A stretch of 16,496 bases of DNA from Ruminococcus sp. AF41-9 (GCF_003477525.1 NZ_QUDO01000072.1:1-16496), one strand, 5' to 3'. Positions 1 through 6,188 are shown, counted from the first letter of the stretch. The notes: a model not told the origin generated them from the letters alone. A program made the numbers and translations.

Positions 1-31
1 GCGGAAACAGGGCAGCATGGAATCGAACCAT
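1..31 (-). CDS. Start of an unidentified gene, cut by the window edge
   Basis: A minus-strand ATG at 29-31 follows a strong ribosome binding site (GGGAGGGGAG, about 8 bases upstream) and opens a frame reading MVRFHAALFP before the window ends. It lies about 40 bases after the stop of the upstream gene on the same strand, so it is probably the next gene of that operon. Too little protein is visible to assign a family. A second in-frame-free ATG at 17-19 is possible but is poorly spaced from the ribosome binding site. Confidence 0.4.
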   Translation of the reverse strand, partial: MVRFHAALFP

Positions 32-73
32 GCCTGGTGCTCCCCTCCCTGCTATAAAAGGAATCTCTTCCTC

Positions 74-535
74 TTATATTTCTTCGTTTCCCAAAAAAGT
101 CCCGTTATTGAGCGCTGCATCCACCCGGCGGATTCCTACCAGCTTCTTTTCATTTATGCCAAAATAAAACCGATAGCGTTTTCCCTCCAAAACTTTTACG
201 TTTTTATCCAGCAAAAGTTCACTCTGCCGTCCGGTCGGATCACTTACCCGGATCTTCCGTAATCTTGCAAAGGGATTTTTCCCGTCTATCCCGGTTACCA
301 GCCCTTCCACGATTTCATAGGTCTTTTTATCCGCGGTGCGGAAAATAAGATATGTTCTTATAAACCCGATAATCCCAAGCAGAAAAGACCAGAAAATAAA
401 AGTTTTATCTTTCATCCATGTTCCCATAAATGATCCGAAAAGCAGGATAAAAAGAGACAGGATACCATATCGCTGGATCCTGTCCTTAAAAAATCCGGTA
501 TATTCTGATAACGTGTTCCAAAATCTTCCAAGCAT
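74..535 (-). CDS. Small membrane protein of unknown function (153 aa)
   Basis: I do not recognise this protein. It has two hydrophobic segments at about residues 24-41 and 46-66, with a short basic linker (WMKDK) between them. A soluble C-terminal half of about 85 residues is rich in beta-strand-like stretches (YEIVEGLVTGID, RKIRVSDPTGRQSELLLD, KRYRFYFG). This resembles a membrane-anchored small beta-barrel, though that is only an impression. Its ATG at 533-535 directly follows the TAG stop of the upstream gene (536-538) with no spacer, so translation is probably coupled. Its own ribosome binding site is weak. It is the fourth gene after the promoter near 2453-2482 and is probably co-transcribed with its neighbours. 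Confidence 0.75.
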   Translation of the reverse strand: MLGRFWNTLSEYTGFFKDRIQRYGILSLFILLFGSFMGTWMKDKTFIFWSFLLGIIGFIRTYLIFRTADKKTYEIVEGLVTGIDGKNPFARLRKIRVSDPTGRQSELLLDKNVKVLEGKRYRFYFGINEKKLVGIRRVDAALNNGTFLGNEEI

Positions 536-1225
536 CTATACAGCCTGTGCCAATACGGATGTTCCGTTTGCTTCAAGGCAGTCCTCCCTTCTTATGTTGT
601 CGATCACAAGCTGTTTCTTATAGTAAAGCTGCGCTACACGGCTTATAAATTCCCGTTGGATGTGTTCCTGGAGGGAATCTGCTAAATTGGGTTCCCTGCT
701 TTTTGCCTCTTCTTTTAAACATTTCAGGTGGCAGGAAACATCCCCTTCTCTCTGAAGATTGGAAAGTATCTGGTATTCCTCTTCTGTAAGCAGCGGCTTT
801 TTAAAAGCCCTCAGTGAAAACTTCAGTCCTTTTCCCATGGAAAGGGCTTCCATAAAATGCTTCATGCGTTCTGTCCGTGAAAAGGCCATGGGAGACATGA
901 CTGACCGGCTGATAATGCTGTATACAGCTTCCTCTCTGGTACATCCTTCTGTCAGCACAACCAGGCCCCGCTTTACCAGACGGTTCAGGCAAAACTGAAA
1001 ATCCTCTTTGTCCGCCCATTCCTGTGCCTGTTTTTCTCCAAGGCTAAATACAAGAAGACGATGCATCTGGGAATGGACCTTATCCTCTTCACAGAAAGAC
1101 CAGGTGAGCGCAGCCCACAAAATAGTTTCCATTTCTGTAAGTACTTTTTCTTCCCCATCTACCCAGACACAAAACCTTCCATCTGCATCATCTTTTTTCA
1201 TTCCGATTGCTGTATACCATCTCAT
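536..1225 (-). CDS. Hypothetical protein, alpha-helical, possible winged-helix-like (229 aa)
   Basis: No confident family. The protein has no membrane segments or signal peptide and looks mostly helical. The segment around residues 70-100 (FQFCLNRLVKRGLVVLTEG) has the rhythm of a helix followed by a two-strand wing, as in winged-helix proteins, but this is a weak resemblance. The ATG at 1223-1225 is preceded by AAGGAGG with a 7-base gap, which fixes the start. The gene abuts the membrane-protein gene downstream (TAG immediately followed by ATG) and sits about 70 bases after the upstream membrane-protein gene. Being flanked by two small membrane proteins in one operon suggests it acts with them, perhaps as a cytoplasmic partner; that is inference. 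Confidence 0.75.
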   Translation of the reverse strand: MRWYTAIGMKKDDADGRFCVWVDGEEKVLTEMETILWAALTWSFCEEDKVHSQMHRLLVFSLGEKQAQEWADKEDFQFCLNRLVKRGLVVLTEGCTREEAVYSIISRSVMSPMAFSRTERMKHFMEALSMGKGLKFSLRAFKKPLLTEEEYQILSNLQREGDVSCHLKCLKEEAKSREPNLADSLQEHIQREFISRVAQLYYKKQLVIDNIRREDCLEANGTSVLAQAV

Positions 1226-1293
1226 GACATTTCCTCCTTGTCATTTTCACTCTTTCTAATCTCTGCTTCTGATCTGTTTTCTTTCATAACTTG

Positions 1294-1956
1294 TTACCCA
1301 TACATCATCATTTCCAGGAGTTTTGGAAGTACATACCCCAAAAGCATGCCTGCTGCCGTACAGATTCCGATATTCGGCCGCCGCAGTTTCCATACTTCCT
1401 GTGTTTTGGTCCCGATAATCCTTGTTCTTCCCGGTACGATCCACCTGAGTTTCCGATAAAACTCCATGAATCCCTGATTGTCAAAGCCAAAGGATCGTAC
1501 ACAGAAAACATCCCGTTCCTGTTCTTCTTCATCCAAAAGGAAAAAGCTTTTCTGTTCTTTCCCTTCTTTTCGGATCACGATATAAAATTCCGGAACTCCC
1601 CGTCTGGTTCCTTCTACGATCTTATCCATCTCATCGTAAAAGATCCTGCAGGACTCATATTTTCCGTTTTTTTCCGGCTGGCAGACTGCCAGGCTGTCCT
1701 CTTCAAGTGCCATATAACAGTTTTCTGCCTCCATGATCCTCCGGCTGATTTTTATGGCCTGACGAAGAAGCAGGATTATCGCAAGCGCCAGTGCAGTACA
1801 CAAATATGCAAGATCCCAGCATCTTTTCTGGTATATGAAAAAGTATGCGCTGATTCCCTCTGCCACACTGCATATTGCTGTCATAATAAAATACTGTTCT
1901 TTAAGGTCCATCAGATGATATACATCATCTTCTGTCGCCTGTAGTCTCAAGGGCAT
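1294..1956 (-). CDS. Membrane protein of unknown function (220 aa)
   Basis: I do not recognise this protein. Two hydrophobic stretches lie near the N-terminus (about residues 22-42 and 48-66). A charged, cysteine-containing cytoplasmic-looking domain follows (about 70-190), and a final hydrophobic stretch closes the protein (IGICTAAGMLLGYVLPKLLEM, roughly 196-216). A layout of two membrane segments, soluble domain and C-terminal membrane segment differs from a standard transporter. The start at 1956 has a modest Shine-Dalgarno (GGAAAGGATGG, closely spaced); MDLKEQYF starting at 1911 is an alternative. It begins 12 bases after the stop of the zinc-ribbon gene and so belongs to the same operon. 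Confidence 0.7.
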   Translation of the reverse strand: MPLRLQATEDDVYHLMDLKEQYFIMTAICSVAEGISAYFFIYQKRCWDLAYLCTALALAIILLLRQAIKISRRIMEAENCYMALEEDSLAVCQPEKNGKYESCRIFYDEMDKIVEGTRRGVPEFYIVIRKEGKEQKSFFLLDEEEQERDVFCVRSFGFDNQGFMEFYRKLRWIVPGRTRIIGTKTQEVWKLRRPNIGICTAAGMLLGYVLPKLLEMMMYG

Positions 1957-1968
1957 CCATCCTTTCCG

Positions 1969-2421
1969 TCATGCCACGCTTATTTTATCCGGGGATTTCT
2001 TTTTTTCCTCTCGGCTTTTTATATAGTCTGTACATTCCCGGATGGTCTGTTCACACAGGTAATAAGAAAATTTCCCGATATGTGTGTCCTTTTCCCGGAG
2101 ATTCAAACGGTTCTGAAGCCAGATATATGTGCTGTGTTTGGTCATATAACCATTTTTCCAGATTGCATCCAAAGCTCTGTGTGCTTCGATCCGCTTATTA
2201 CGCAGATTGCTGTCAGCCATGGTTCCCATGGGACGCATACTCTTTTTGTGTGCCCCAATGTATGAATCACAGGAAGGATAGCCGCTGCATACATACAGGT
2301 ATTTCTCCGGATCCAGGTTGTTATCCCCATAGACATAGGCTGCCGGCCTAAGTACCCCGGGTCTTTTGCAATATGGACAGTACAAGGTTTCCCGCATCTG
2401 TTTTTTCTTCTTTTTTGCCAT
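1969..2421 (-). CDS. Zinc-ribbon protein, DUF3268-like (150 aa)
   Basis: The N-terminal half holds CPYC (residues 15-18) and a later CSGYPSCDSYIGAH segment (about 45-58), which together form a four-cysteine zinc ribbon like those in topoisomerase C-terminal repeats. From memory the pattern, including the later RxxxHRALDxIWKxGYMTKHxxYxWL segment, matches the DUF3268 zinc-finger family common in Firmicutes phages and conjugative elements. I infer nucleic-acid binding; no enzymatic domain is visible. The N-terminus is very basic (MAKKKKKQMR). The ATG is preceded by AAAGGAG nine bases upstream. A promoter at 2453-2482 lies just upstream, so this is probably the first gene of a four- or five-gene operon that continues off the left edge. 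Confidence 0.8.
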   Translation of the reverse strand: MAKKKKKQMRETLYCPYCKRPGVLRPAAYVYGDNNLDPEKYLYVCSGYPSCDSYIGAHKKSMRPMGTMADSNLRNKRIEAHRALDAIWKNGYMTKHSTYIWLQNRLNLREKDTHIGKFSYYLCEQTIRECTDYIKSREEKKKSPDKISVA

Positions 2422-2452
2422 CTGACGTCACTCCTTTCCATCTTTATCTCCG

Positions 2453-2482
2453 ATGTTAAAGAATTCCCTTTTTCTGTGTCAA
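2453..2482 (-). promoter_or_regulatory. Candidate promoter within an inverted repeat
   Basis: On the minus strand TTGACA (2477-2482) and TAACAT (2453-2458) are 18 bp apart, upstream of the zinc-ribbon gene. The -35 element lies in the loop of a perfect 9-bp inverted repeat, AAAGAATTC (2458-2466) and GAATTCTTT (2485-2493). The -10 match is only moderate. Confidence 0.5.
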
Positions 2483-2493
2483 CAGAATTCTTT
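2458..2493. repeat. Perfect 9-bp inverted repeat around the promoter
   Basis: AAAGAATTC at 2458-2466 and GAATTCTTT at 2485-2493 are exact inverted copies separated by 18 bp. It could be an operator or an RNA hairpin at the end of the S1-protein transcript. There is no clear U-tract on the minus strand, so a simple intrinsic terminator is less likely. Confidence 0.55.
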
Positions 2494-2512
2494 GAAAATC
2501 ATAAAAACATTT

Positions 2513-3475
2513 TCAGGAAGCTCTTTTGATAAGCCTTGTGATAATACCTTCTGCCACTTCATAGTTGTCGTTGATGCGGGTCACCACAAATCCGATCTTA
2601 TCTTTCTTTCCCGGAAGTGCGGACATATTGCAGGAATGTGCCACGGCATTGACTCCGATATCAAGGCGGATAAAATAGGTTCCCTTATAGACTTCCGTAA
2701 TAATCCCTGTATATTTTCCCTGTTTATGGCATTTCCGGAGGTTATCTTTATTGATATTGGCTGTCGGACTCTTTGCATCCACTTCTATAATGATCTGGTC
2801 AACAGAGCTTGCTTCCACCTTATTGACCATGACCAGCACCAGATCACCTACCTGGAATTTTTCTCCGGCATCTACCATCCACTCCCAGGCCATGTCTCTG
2901 GCCCGGACAGATACTTCTACACCAAAGACTTCCAGGCGGACTGCTTTGGGAGCTACTGCGATCACCCTTGCTTCTACGATTCTGCCTTCATAGAGCATTG
3001 GTTTTTCTGTATCTTCTCCGATATAAAAAGTCTGTCTCTTTTTAAGCATTGCATCTTTTCTGGATGCTACAACGCTCCGGCTCTTGTTATCCAGATCTTT
3101 GATGATGAAATCAATGTCACAGCCGAGCATATTGTTTGCGATACGGACCTGACGGTTTAAGGTATCCGCATTTTCACGCCCGTCGCCCTGAAGGTTGATC
3201 ATCATTTCATTCATTGGGATAATGATCTGGAAACCATTAAAGTATGTAACAGCGACCATCCACCCGCTCTCCAGTTTTTCAATGCCCCCGAGCTGGCCCG
3301 TCAGGATCTTTCTGGTACGATGTGCATTCAAAAGCTGATGCCATCTGGCTTCTTCCTGTTCCTCCATGCTTTCAACCTGTGCGTCTACATCAATTGTCAA
3401 AACACCATCGTAGACCGCACGCGGAACATCTTTTTCCCCATTTCCCGCCAAAACTGTTTTTTTGGTATCCTCCAT
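2513..3475 (-). CDS. S1-domain RNA-binding protein (320 aa)
   Basis: The protein appears to contain two or three S1/OB-fold repeats. The two clearest are at about residues 180-245 (YEGRIVEARVIAVAPKAVRL through VGDLVLVMVNKVE) and 255-318 (GKYTGIITEVYKGTYFIRLD through VTRI). A degenerate first copy at about 60-150 ends in SRSVVASRKDAM, which resembles the end of S1 repeats in ribosomal protein bS1. The likely role is binding of single-stranded RNA; the target is unknown. It is not bS1 itself, which is longer and more regular. The ATG at 3473-3475 is chosen because GGAGGAA stands just upstream; the open frame continues 54 codons further but that part lies in the leader. Transcription probably starts near 3617 from a strong promoter and passes an early terminator. 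Confidence 0.8.
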   Translation of the reverse strand: MEDTKKTVLAGNGEKDVPRAVYDGVLTIDVDAQVESMEEQEEARWHQLLNAHRTRKILTGQLGGIEKLESGWMVAVTYFNGFQIIIPMNEMMINLQGDGRENADTLNRQVRIANNMLGCDIDFIIKDLDNKSRSVVASRKDAMLKKRQTFYIGEDTEKPMLYEGRIVEARVIAVAPKAVRLEVFGVEVSVRARDMAWEWMVDAGEKFQVGDLVLVMVNKVEASSVDQIIIEVDAKSPTANINKDNLRKCHKQGKYTGIITEVYKGTYFIRLDIGVNAVAHSCNMSALPGKKDKIGFVVTRINDNYEVAEGIITRLIKRAS

Positions 3476-3568
3476 ATACTTCCTCCTGTTCTTATTTATT
3501 TTTGTCTTCTCTGCTCCATCCAGAAGACTCCTGTTCCTCCGGTACTCAGGAAAGACAAAAGAAGACAC

Positions 3569-3597
3569 AAAAAAAGCAGCCCGTTTAAAGCTGCTTT
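3569..3597 (-). terminator. Intrinsic terminator in the leader of the S1-protein gene
   Basis: On the minus strand AAAGCAGC (3597-3590) and GCTGCTTT (3580-3573) form an 8-bp stem with a 9-base loop. The stem closes into a T-run covering 3575-3569. It begins about 20 bases after the predicted transcription start and about 100 bases before the ATG, so it acts as an attenuator unless something bypasses it. Confidence 0.65.
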
Positions 3598-3623
3598 CTT
3601 CATGCCTTCTTTTTACAGATACC

Positions 3624-3652
3624 ATTCTATAATACATGGAATTCTATGTCAA
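3624..3652 (-). promoter_or_regulatory. Strong sigma-A-type promoter for the S1-protein gene
   Basis: On the minus strand TTGACA (3647-3652) and TAGAAT (3624-3629) are separated by exactly 17 bp. The predicted start is near 3617. Nothing else on this strand lies between it and the S1-domain gene apart from the leader terminator. Confidence 0.7.
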
Positions 3653-3872
3653 TATTACCTTAATTGCAATAGCGTCGCATATCGGTTTCTTTTATGAAAT
3701 TTCGAAAATTATTATTGCAACAATAGCGGCAACTATCATATATGAGTAAGCAAAGTTCAACATTGCAGATATTCCCGATCCATTTTCAAAATATCGAAGC
3801 GGTAAGGGCTACCGCGTTTTGGCGTACCACTATCAAGGTCGTCGCGTTTCACGACACCCCTTTTGCATACAG
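3653..3872. other. Intergenic stretch without a supported gene
   Basis: I see no credible gene here. A forward open frame from 3742 has no ribosome binding site and runs antisense into the toxin gene. One other forward frame around 3765-3905 reads a basic, tyrosine-rich peptide (for example GKGYRVLAYHYQGRRVS) with no start codon. It could be a decayed gene fragment, but I cannot assign it. Short similar strings TTGCAATAGCG and TTGCAACAATAGCG occur near 3665 and 3715. Confidence 0.4.
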
Positions 3873-3905
3873 AAAAACCGCCGGACAGGTTTCCCCATAC
3901 GGCGG
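3873..3905 (-). terminator. Terminator of the toxin-antitoxin operon
   Basis: On the minus strand CCGCCG (3905-3900) and CGGCGG (3883-3878) pair around a 16-base loop and are followed by TTTTT (3877-3873). The hairpin begins 8 bases after the toxin stop codon. Confidence 0.7.
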
Positions 3906-3913
3906 CAGAATGT

Positions 3914-4204
3914 TTATTTGCCGAACAAGTCGCTGTGTGTACCGGTGCGGGCCAGCGTCAGCACCAGAACATCATCTTCTATGCGGTAGACAAGTAGCCA
4001 GTCCGGGAGAATATGACATTCCCGATGACCTGCCCAATCGCCGGACAGGTCATGGTCGCGGTTCTTATCTGGCAGTGGTTCGCCCATTGCCAGCATTGCT
4101 ACGACTTCCTCCAGCAGCTCGATCTTCAAGCCACGCTTGATGGCTCGTTTGTAGTCTTTTTTGAAACTGGTCGTGTACTTGACGGTATATTTGGTTTCTT
4201 TCAT
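3914..4204 (-). CDS. YafQ-family type II toxin (mRNA interferase)
   Basis: The 96-residue length and sequence fit the RelE/YafQ toxin family: ribosome-dependent endoribonucleases that cut mRNA in the A site. The family motifs are visible: a basic N-terminal helix (SFKKDYKRAIKRG, residues 13-25), then DHDLSG (50-55), GHRECHILPDWLLVYRI (59-75) and ARTGTHSDLF (85-94). By comparison with E. coli YafQ the catalytic set would be H51 or H60, H64, D68 and H90, all present, so the toxin looks intact. Its ATG overlaps the antitoxin stop codon (ATGA), which gives coupled translation in the usual antitoxin-first order. Regulation is probably by the antitoxin-toxin complex at the upstream direct repeats. 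Confidence 0.88.
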   Translation of the reverse strand: MKETKYTVKYTTSFKKDYKRAIKRGLKIELLEEVVAMLAMGEPLPDKNRDHDLSGDWAGHRECHILPDWLLVYRIEDDVLVLTLARTGTHSDLFGK

Positions 4205-4479
4205 CTTTTCAGGTCAGCAAACAACTCGTCAAGGTCATTGAAGCCCTTTACAGACGGGTCTTTTGCAATCCTTTCCGCTTCCAGCATGGCAGCAACCGTT
4301 TCTTTGTTCGGCTGTTCCAGCCTTACTTCAAAGGGAATGCCGCCTTCACGAAGCGACTGACGCACAAAGATGTTAAACGCCGTAGTCAGGTTCATGCCAA
4401 GTTCAGTAAACAGTGCGTCCGCCTGCGCTTTCAAATCTGCGTCCATGCGGATACTGATGTTTGTGGTATTTCTAGCCAT
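4201..4479 (-). CDS. RelB/DinJ-family antitoxin
   Basis: A 92-residue protein with an N-terminal ribbon-helix-helix region: NISIRMDADLKAQADALFTE (residues 6-25) and a following helix (MNLTTAFNIFVRQSLREGGIPFEV). This is the signature of RelB/DinJ antitoxins, which dimerise, bind their own promoter and neutralise a cognate RelE/YafQ toxin with a C-terminal extension. Here that extension ends in NDLDELFADLKR. The ATG at 4477-4479 has GAAAGGGG upstream; the open frame extends further but crosses the promoter. The stop codon overlaps the toxin start by 4 bases. The pair probably stabilises the element that carries it, by analogy with similar modules. Confidence 0.88.
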   Translation of the reverse strand: MARNTTNISIRMDADLKAQADALFTELGMNLTTAFNIFVRQSLREGGIPFEVRLEQPNKETVAAMLEAERIAKDPSVKGFNDLDELFADLKR

Positions 4480-4504
4480 ACGATCAACCCCTTTCTGCTG
4501 GCAA

Positions 4505-4550
4505 TTATAGTATACGCCATTTGCACGAAGAAAACAATACTTTGCACGAA
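4505..4550 (-). promoter_or_regulatory. Promoter and direct-repeat operator of the toxin-antitoxin operon
   Basis: Two identical copies of TTCGTGCAAA (minus strand; forward 4520-4529 and 4541-4550) start 21 bp apart, which puts them on the same face of the helix. A candidate -10 (TATACT or the adjoining TATAAT, forward 4504-4514) and a -35-like TTGTTT between the repeats place the operator over the promoter, as expected for antitoxin autorepression. Confidence 0.6.
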
Positions 4551-4584
4551 TATTTAACAATAAATTCATTCAATGAGGTTAGCT

Positions 4585-4691
4585 GCACTGTCAACTACCC
4601 AGTCGTAGTAACGGCTTACGCCTCCGACCTTTTATCCCCAATAGGCATTGCTGCCTAAAGTGGCGTTACATCATTGGATGGTTGACAGCAC
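4585..4691 (-). ncRNA. Putative omega RNA / structured right end of the IS element
   Basis: Read as minus-strand RNA, GUGCUGUCAAC (4691-4681) pairs with GUUGACAGUGC (4595-4585) in an 11-bp stem containing two G-U wobbles, enclosing about 85 bases. Inside, GUAAC (4669-4665) pairs with GUUAC (4612-4608). Two hairpins with GNRA loops lie within that: UAGGCA-GCAA-UGCCUA (4657-4642) and GGC-GUAA-GCC (4622-4613). It starts 16 bases beyond the tnpB stop. TnpB proteins use an RNA from exactly this place as a guide scaffold, with the guide taken from the flanking DNA, here the toxin-antitoxin promoter side. The wobble pairs argue for selection as RNA. Confidence 0.6.
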
Positions 4692-4706
4692 CCTTTTTAG
4701 CAGAGT

Positions 4707-5432
4707 TTACTCTGTTACAACTGTATTAGGTACTTGGCTATCAGTAAGATAGTTTATTCCCATACGATACAGATTCATAGCTCCAATACGGTCATCATTA
4801 GACGTATAACCGCAGTTTTTGCAAGTAAACAAGTGTATTTTCTTATTACCATTAGACTTTTCAGTATGTCCACAAGCAGGACAGCATTGACTGGTATAAC
4901 GAGGATCCACCTTTATTACAGAAGATTGATTCTGCTTTGCTTTGTAAATCAGCTTCTGCTCAAGGTCATAAAAAGACCATGATACAGAAACATAGCGGTC
5001 TTTTGTTTTGACACGCTCTGCAGCATTGCGAATACCAGTCAAATCTTCTAATACAAAGAGAGTATGCTTTGGATTACCGGTGGCGAGTGCCTTCGATACC
5101 TGATGGTTAATATCCTGCATCCAACGGTTTTCTCGCTGACCGATAGCTTTTAGTCTTCGTCTTGAGGATGGCGTATGTCGCATTTGAAGTTCTTTACGAA
5201 GCTTGGAATAATTAGCCCGTTTCTGTTTAATAGCTTTACCACTAACAAATCCGGACTTATGTTTGCTGTCATAAGTTGCAACAACAAAGTTGATACCTCT
5301 GTCAATACCTACAACATTACAAATATCAGAAATATTACTTTCTTCAACCTCATAGGTAACTGGTATATGCAGATAATATTTACTATCATGGGTATAGCGG
5401 ATATGTTCTTGATAGGCTTCATATTCGGTCAT
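4707..5432 (-). CDS. tnpB: TnpB RNA-guided nuclease, N-terminally truncated
   Basis: The 241 residues correspond to the C-terminal two thirds of TnpB (usually about 370-400 aa). The RuvC-like catalytic residues are visible: D44 in VGIDRGIN, E129 in VLEDLTG and D214 in NDDRIGAMNL. A zinc ribbon with C184, C187, C204 and C207 (CPACGH, CKNCGY) is also present. The N-terminal recognition and wedge region is missing; only about 40 residues precede the first aspartate. The ATG at 5430-5432 has GAGGG upstream and is preferred to a TTG at 5462. The left-end hairpin lies directly upstream, so an internal deletion fused the left end to mid-gene. With an intact nuclease core but no recognition lobe, programmable cleavage is doubtful. 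Confidence 0.82.
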   Translation of the reverse strand: MTEYEAYQEHIRYTHDSKYYLHIPVTYEVEESNISDICNVVGIDRGINFVVATYDSKHKSGFVSGKAIKQKRANYSKLRKELQMRHTPSSRRRLKAIGQRENRWMQDINHQVSKALATGNPKHTLFVLEDLTGIRNAAERVKTKDRYVSVSWSFYDLEQKLIYKAKQNQSSVIKVDPRYTSQCCPACGHTEKSNGNKKIHLFTCKNCGYTSNDDRIGAMNLYRMGINYLTDSQVPNTVVTE

Positions 5433-5476
5433 GGAAAATCCCTCTTGATTACCCACCAGCAAGGACAGGCGGGGCT

Positions 5477-5513
5477 GTCAACGGCGGGCGTAGCCCATTC
5501 ACTTGCCGTTGAC
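5477..5513. repeat. Left-end hairpin of the IS element
   Basis: GTCAACGGC (5477-5485) and GCCGTTGAC (5505-5513) are perfect 9-bp inverted copies. Within them GGGC (5486-5489) and GCCC (5493-5496) form a tip around GTA. Such an imperfect subterminal hairpin is what Y1 transposases recognise in IS200/IS605 elements. Confidence 0.6.
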
Positions 5514-5555
5514 TGGTTCGGCTGGGTTTGCTATTTTTGAATGGTAATTGCAGAT

Positions 5556-6188
5556 TTAATTCTTGCGACTATATCCAATGGTGCTTATTATGAGGGAAAT
5601 TCCAAAAATCAAAATTGCCGCTATCCCTGTTATTAGCACATATGAATGAACAGAATTTACCATAGCAGCCATTCCCGGCCCATCTTCAAAATATTTTACA
5701 AAGTAAAACATTGGAATTACCACAATCAATCCCATAGTTTGCGCAGAACGAAAACCAAACCAATAAGTTAATGGCAAGCAAATTCCTGTCCATAATAATG
5801 GGATAATAATTGCTGCTGCAATCGAAAATAACCAGATAAGCATATCAAAGTTTTGAAAAATTATGCTGGATAAACTATTGAACGCAATGCTTCCCAAAAT
5901 GCTGATTGCAACAGTATATATTACGGAAACATATTTACTTGCAACAACAGTAAAATTGCTTATCGGCATAGCTAATTGATATTTTTTCCAGCTTGCCTTT
6001 TCATCACTTGCAAAACTCATAATATTTTGCATACCGATTGTCATGGCAAACATAACGGAAGCAAATAAGCCAGCATAAATTCCAGCATTAAAAATAAGCA
6101 GAACAATAGCTGCTGCTGCAATCAGAATAAGTTTCTTATCAATACTCTTGAAGAAAATGGATATGTCTTTATATATCAATCCTCGCAT
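5556..6188 (-). CDS. ABC-2 type transporter permease (210 aa)
   Basis: A strongly hydrophobic protein with about six membrane segments: two in 19-58 (LILIAAAAIVLLIFNAGIYA and the following helix), then about 86-106, 115-140, 148-165 and 182-204. The layout and the N-terminal MRGLIYKDISIFFKS resemble the ABC-2 permease group found beside GntR(YtrA) regulators. It would form the membrane channel of a transporter powered by the ATPase encoded just upstream. The ATG at 6186-6188 has a perfect AAAGGAGG site and overlaps the ATPase gene by 13 bases. The substrate is unknown; peptide antibiotic or lantibiotic export or sensing is typical of such operons. The IS element begins just past its stop and no terminator is visible, so the downstream end may have been altered. 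Confidence 0.85.
   Translation of the reverse strand: MRGLIYKDISIFFKSIDKKLILIAAAAIVLLIFNAGIYAGLFASVMFAMTIGMQNIMSFASDEKASWKKYQLAMPISNFTVVASKYVSVIYTVAISILGSIAFNSLSSIIFQNFDMLIWLFSIAAAIIIPLLWTGICLPLTYWFGFRSAQTMGLIVVIPMFYFVKYFEDGPGMAAMVNSVHSYVLITGIAAILIFGISLIISTIGYSRKN

Larger units (their letters stand above)
4567..5540 (-). mobile_element. IS200/IS605-family remnant with tnpB only
   Basis: The unit consists of a structured left end (5477-5513 hairpin), a tnpB gene lacking its 5' part, and a structured right end (4585-4691). No tnpA (Y1 transposase) is present, as in IS1341-type or decayed elements. Subterminal hairpins instead of inverted terminal repeats, and GTTGAC motifs shared by the two ends, are typical of this family. 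The exact ends are not certain: the left end is placed near 5540, about 15 bases after the permease stop codon, and the right end near 4567, next to the toxin-antitoxin promoter. Confidence 0.65.

Noticed and set aside
10..45. tRNA-like T-arm (minus strand, stem CATGG/CCATG around TTCGATT)
   Set aside because: No cloverleaf can be built upstream because the preceding gene ends at 74. The same bases are better explained by a ribosome binding site and ATG of a new gene.
1291..1944. Long forward open frame
   Set aside because: It is antisense to the membrane-protein gene, has no ribosome binding site, and its composition is that of a shadow frame.
3742..4140. Forward open frame of 132 codons
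   Set aside because: No ribosome binding site, and its second half is antisense to the well-supported YafQ toxin.
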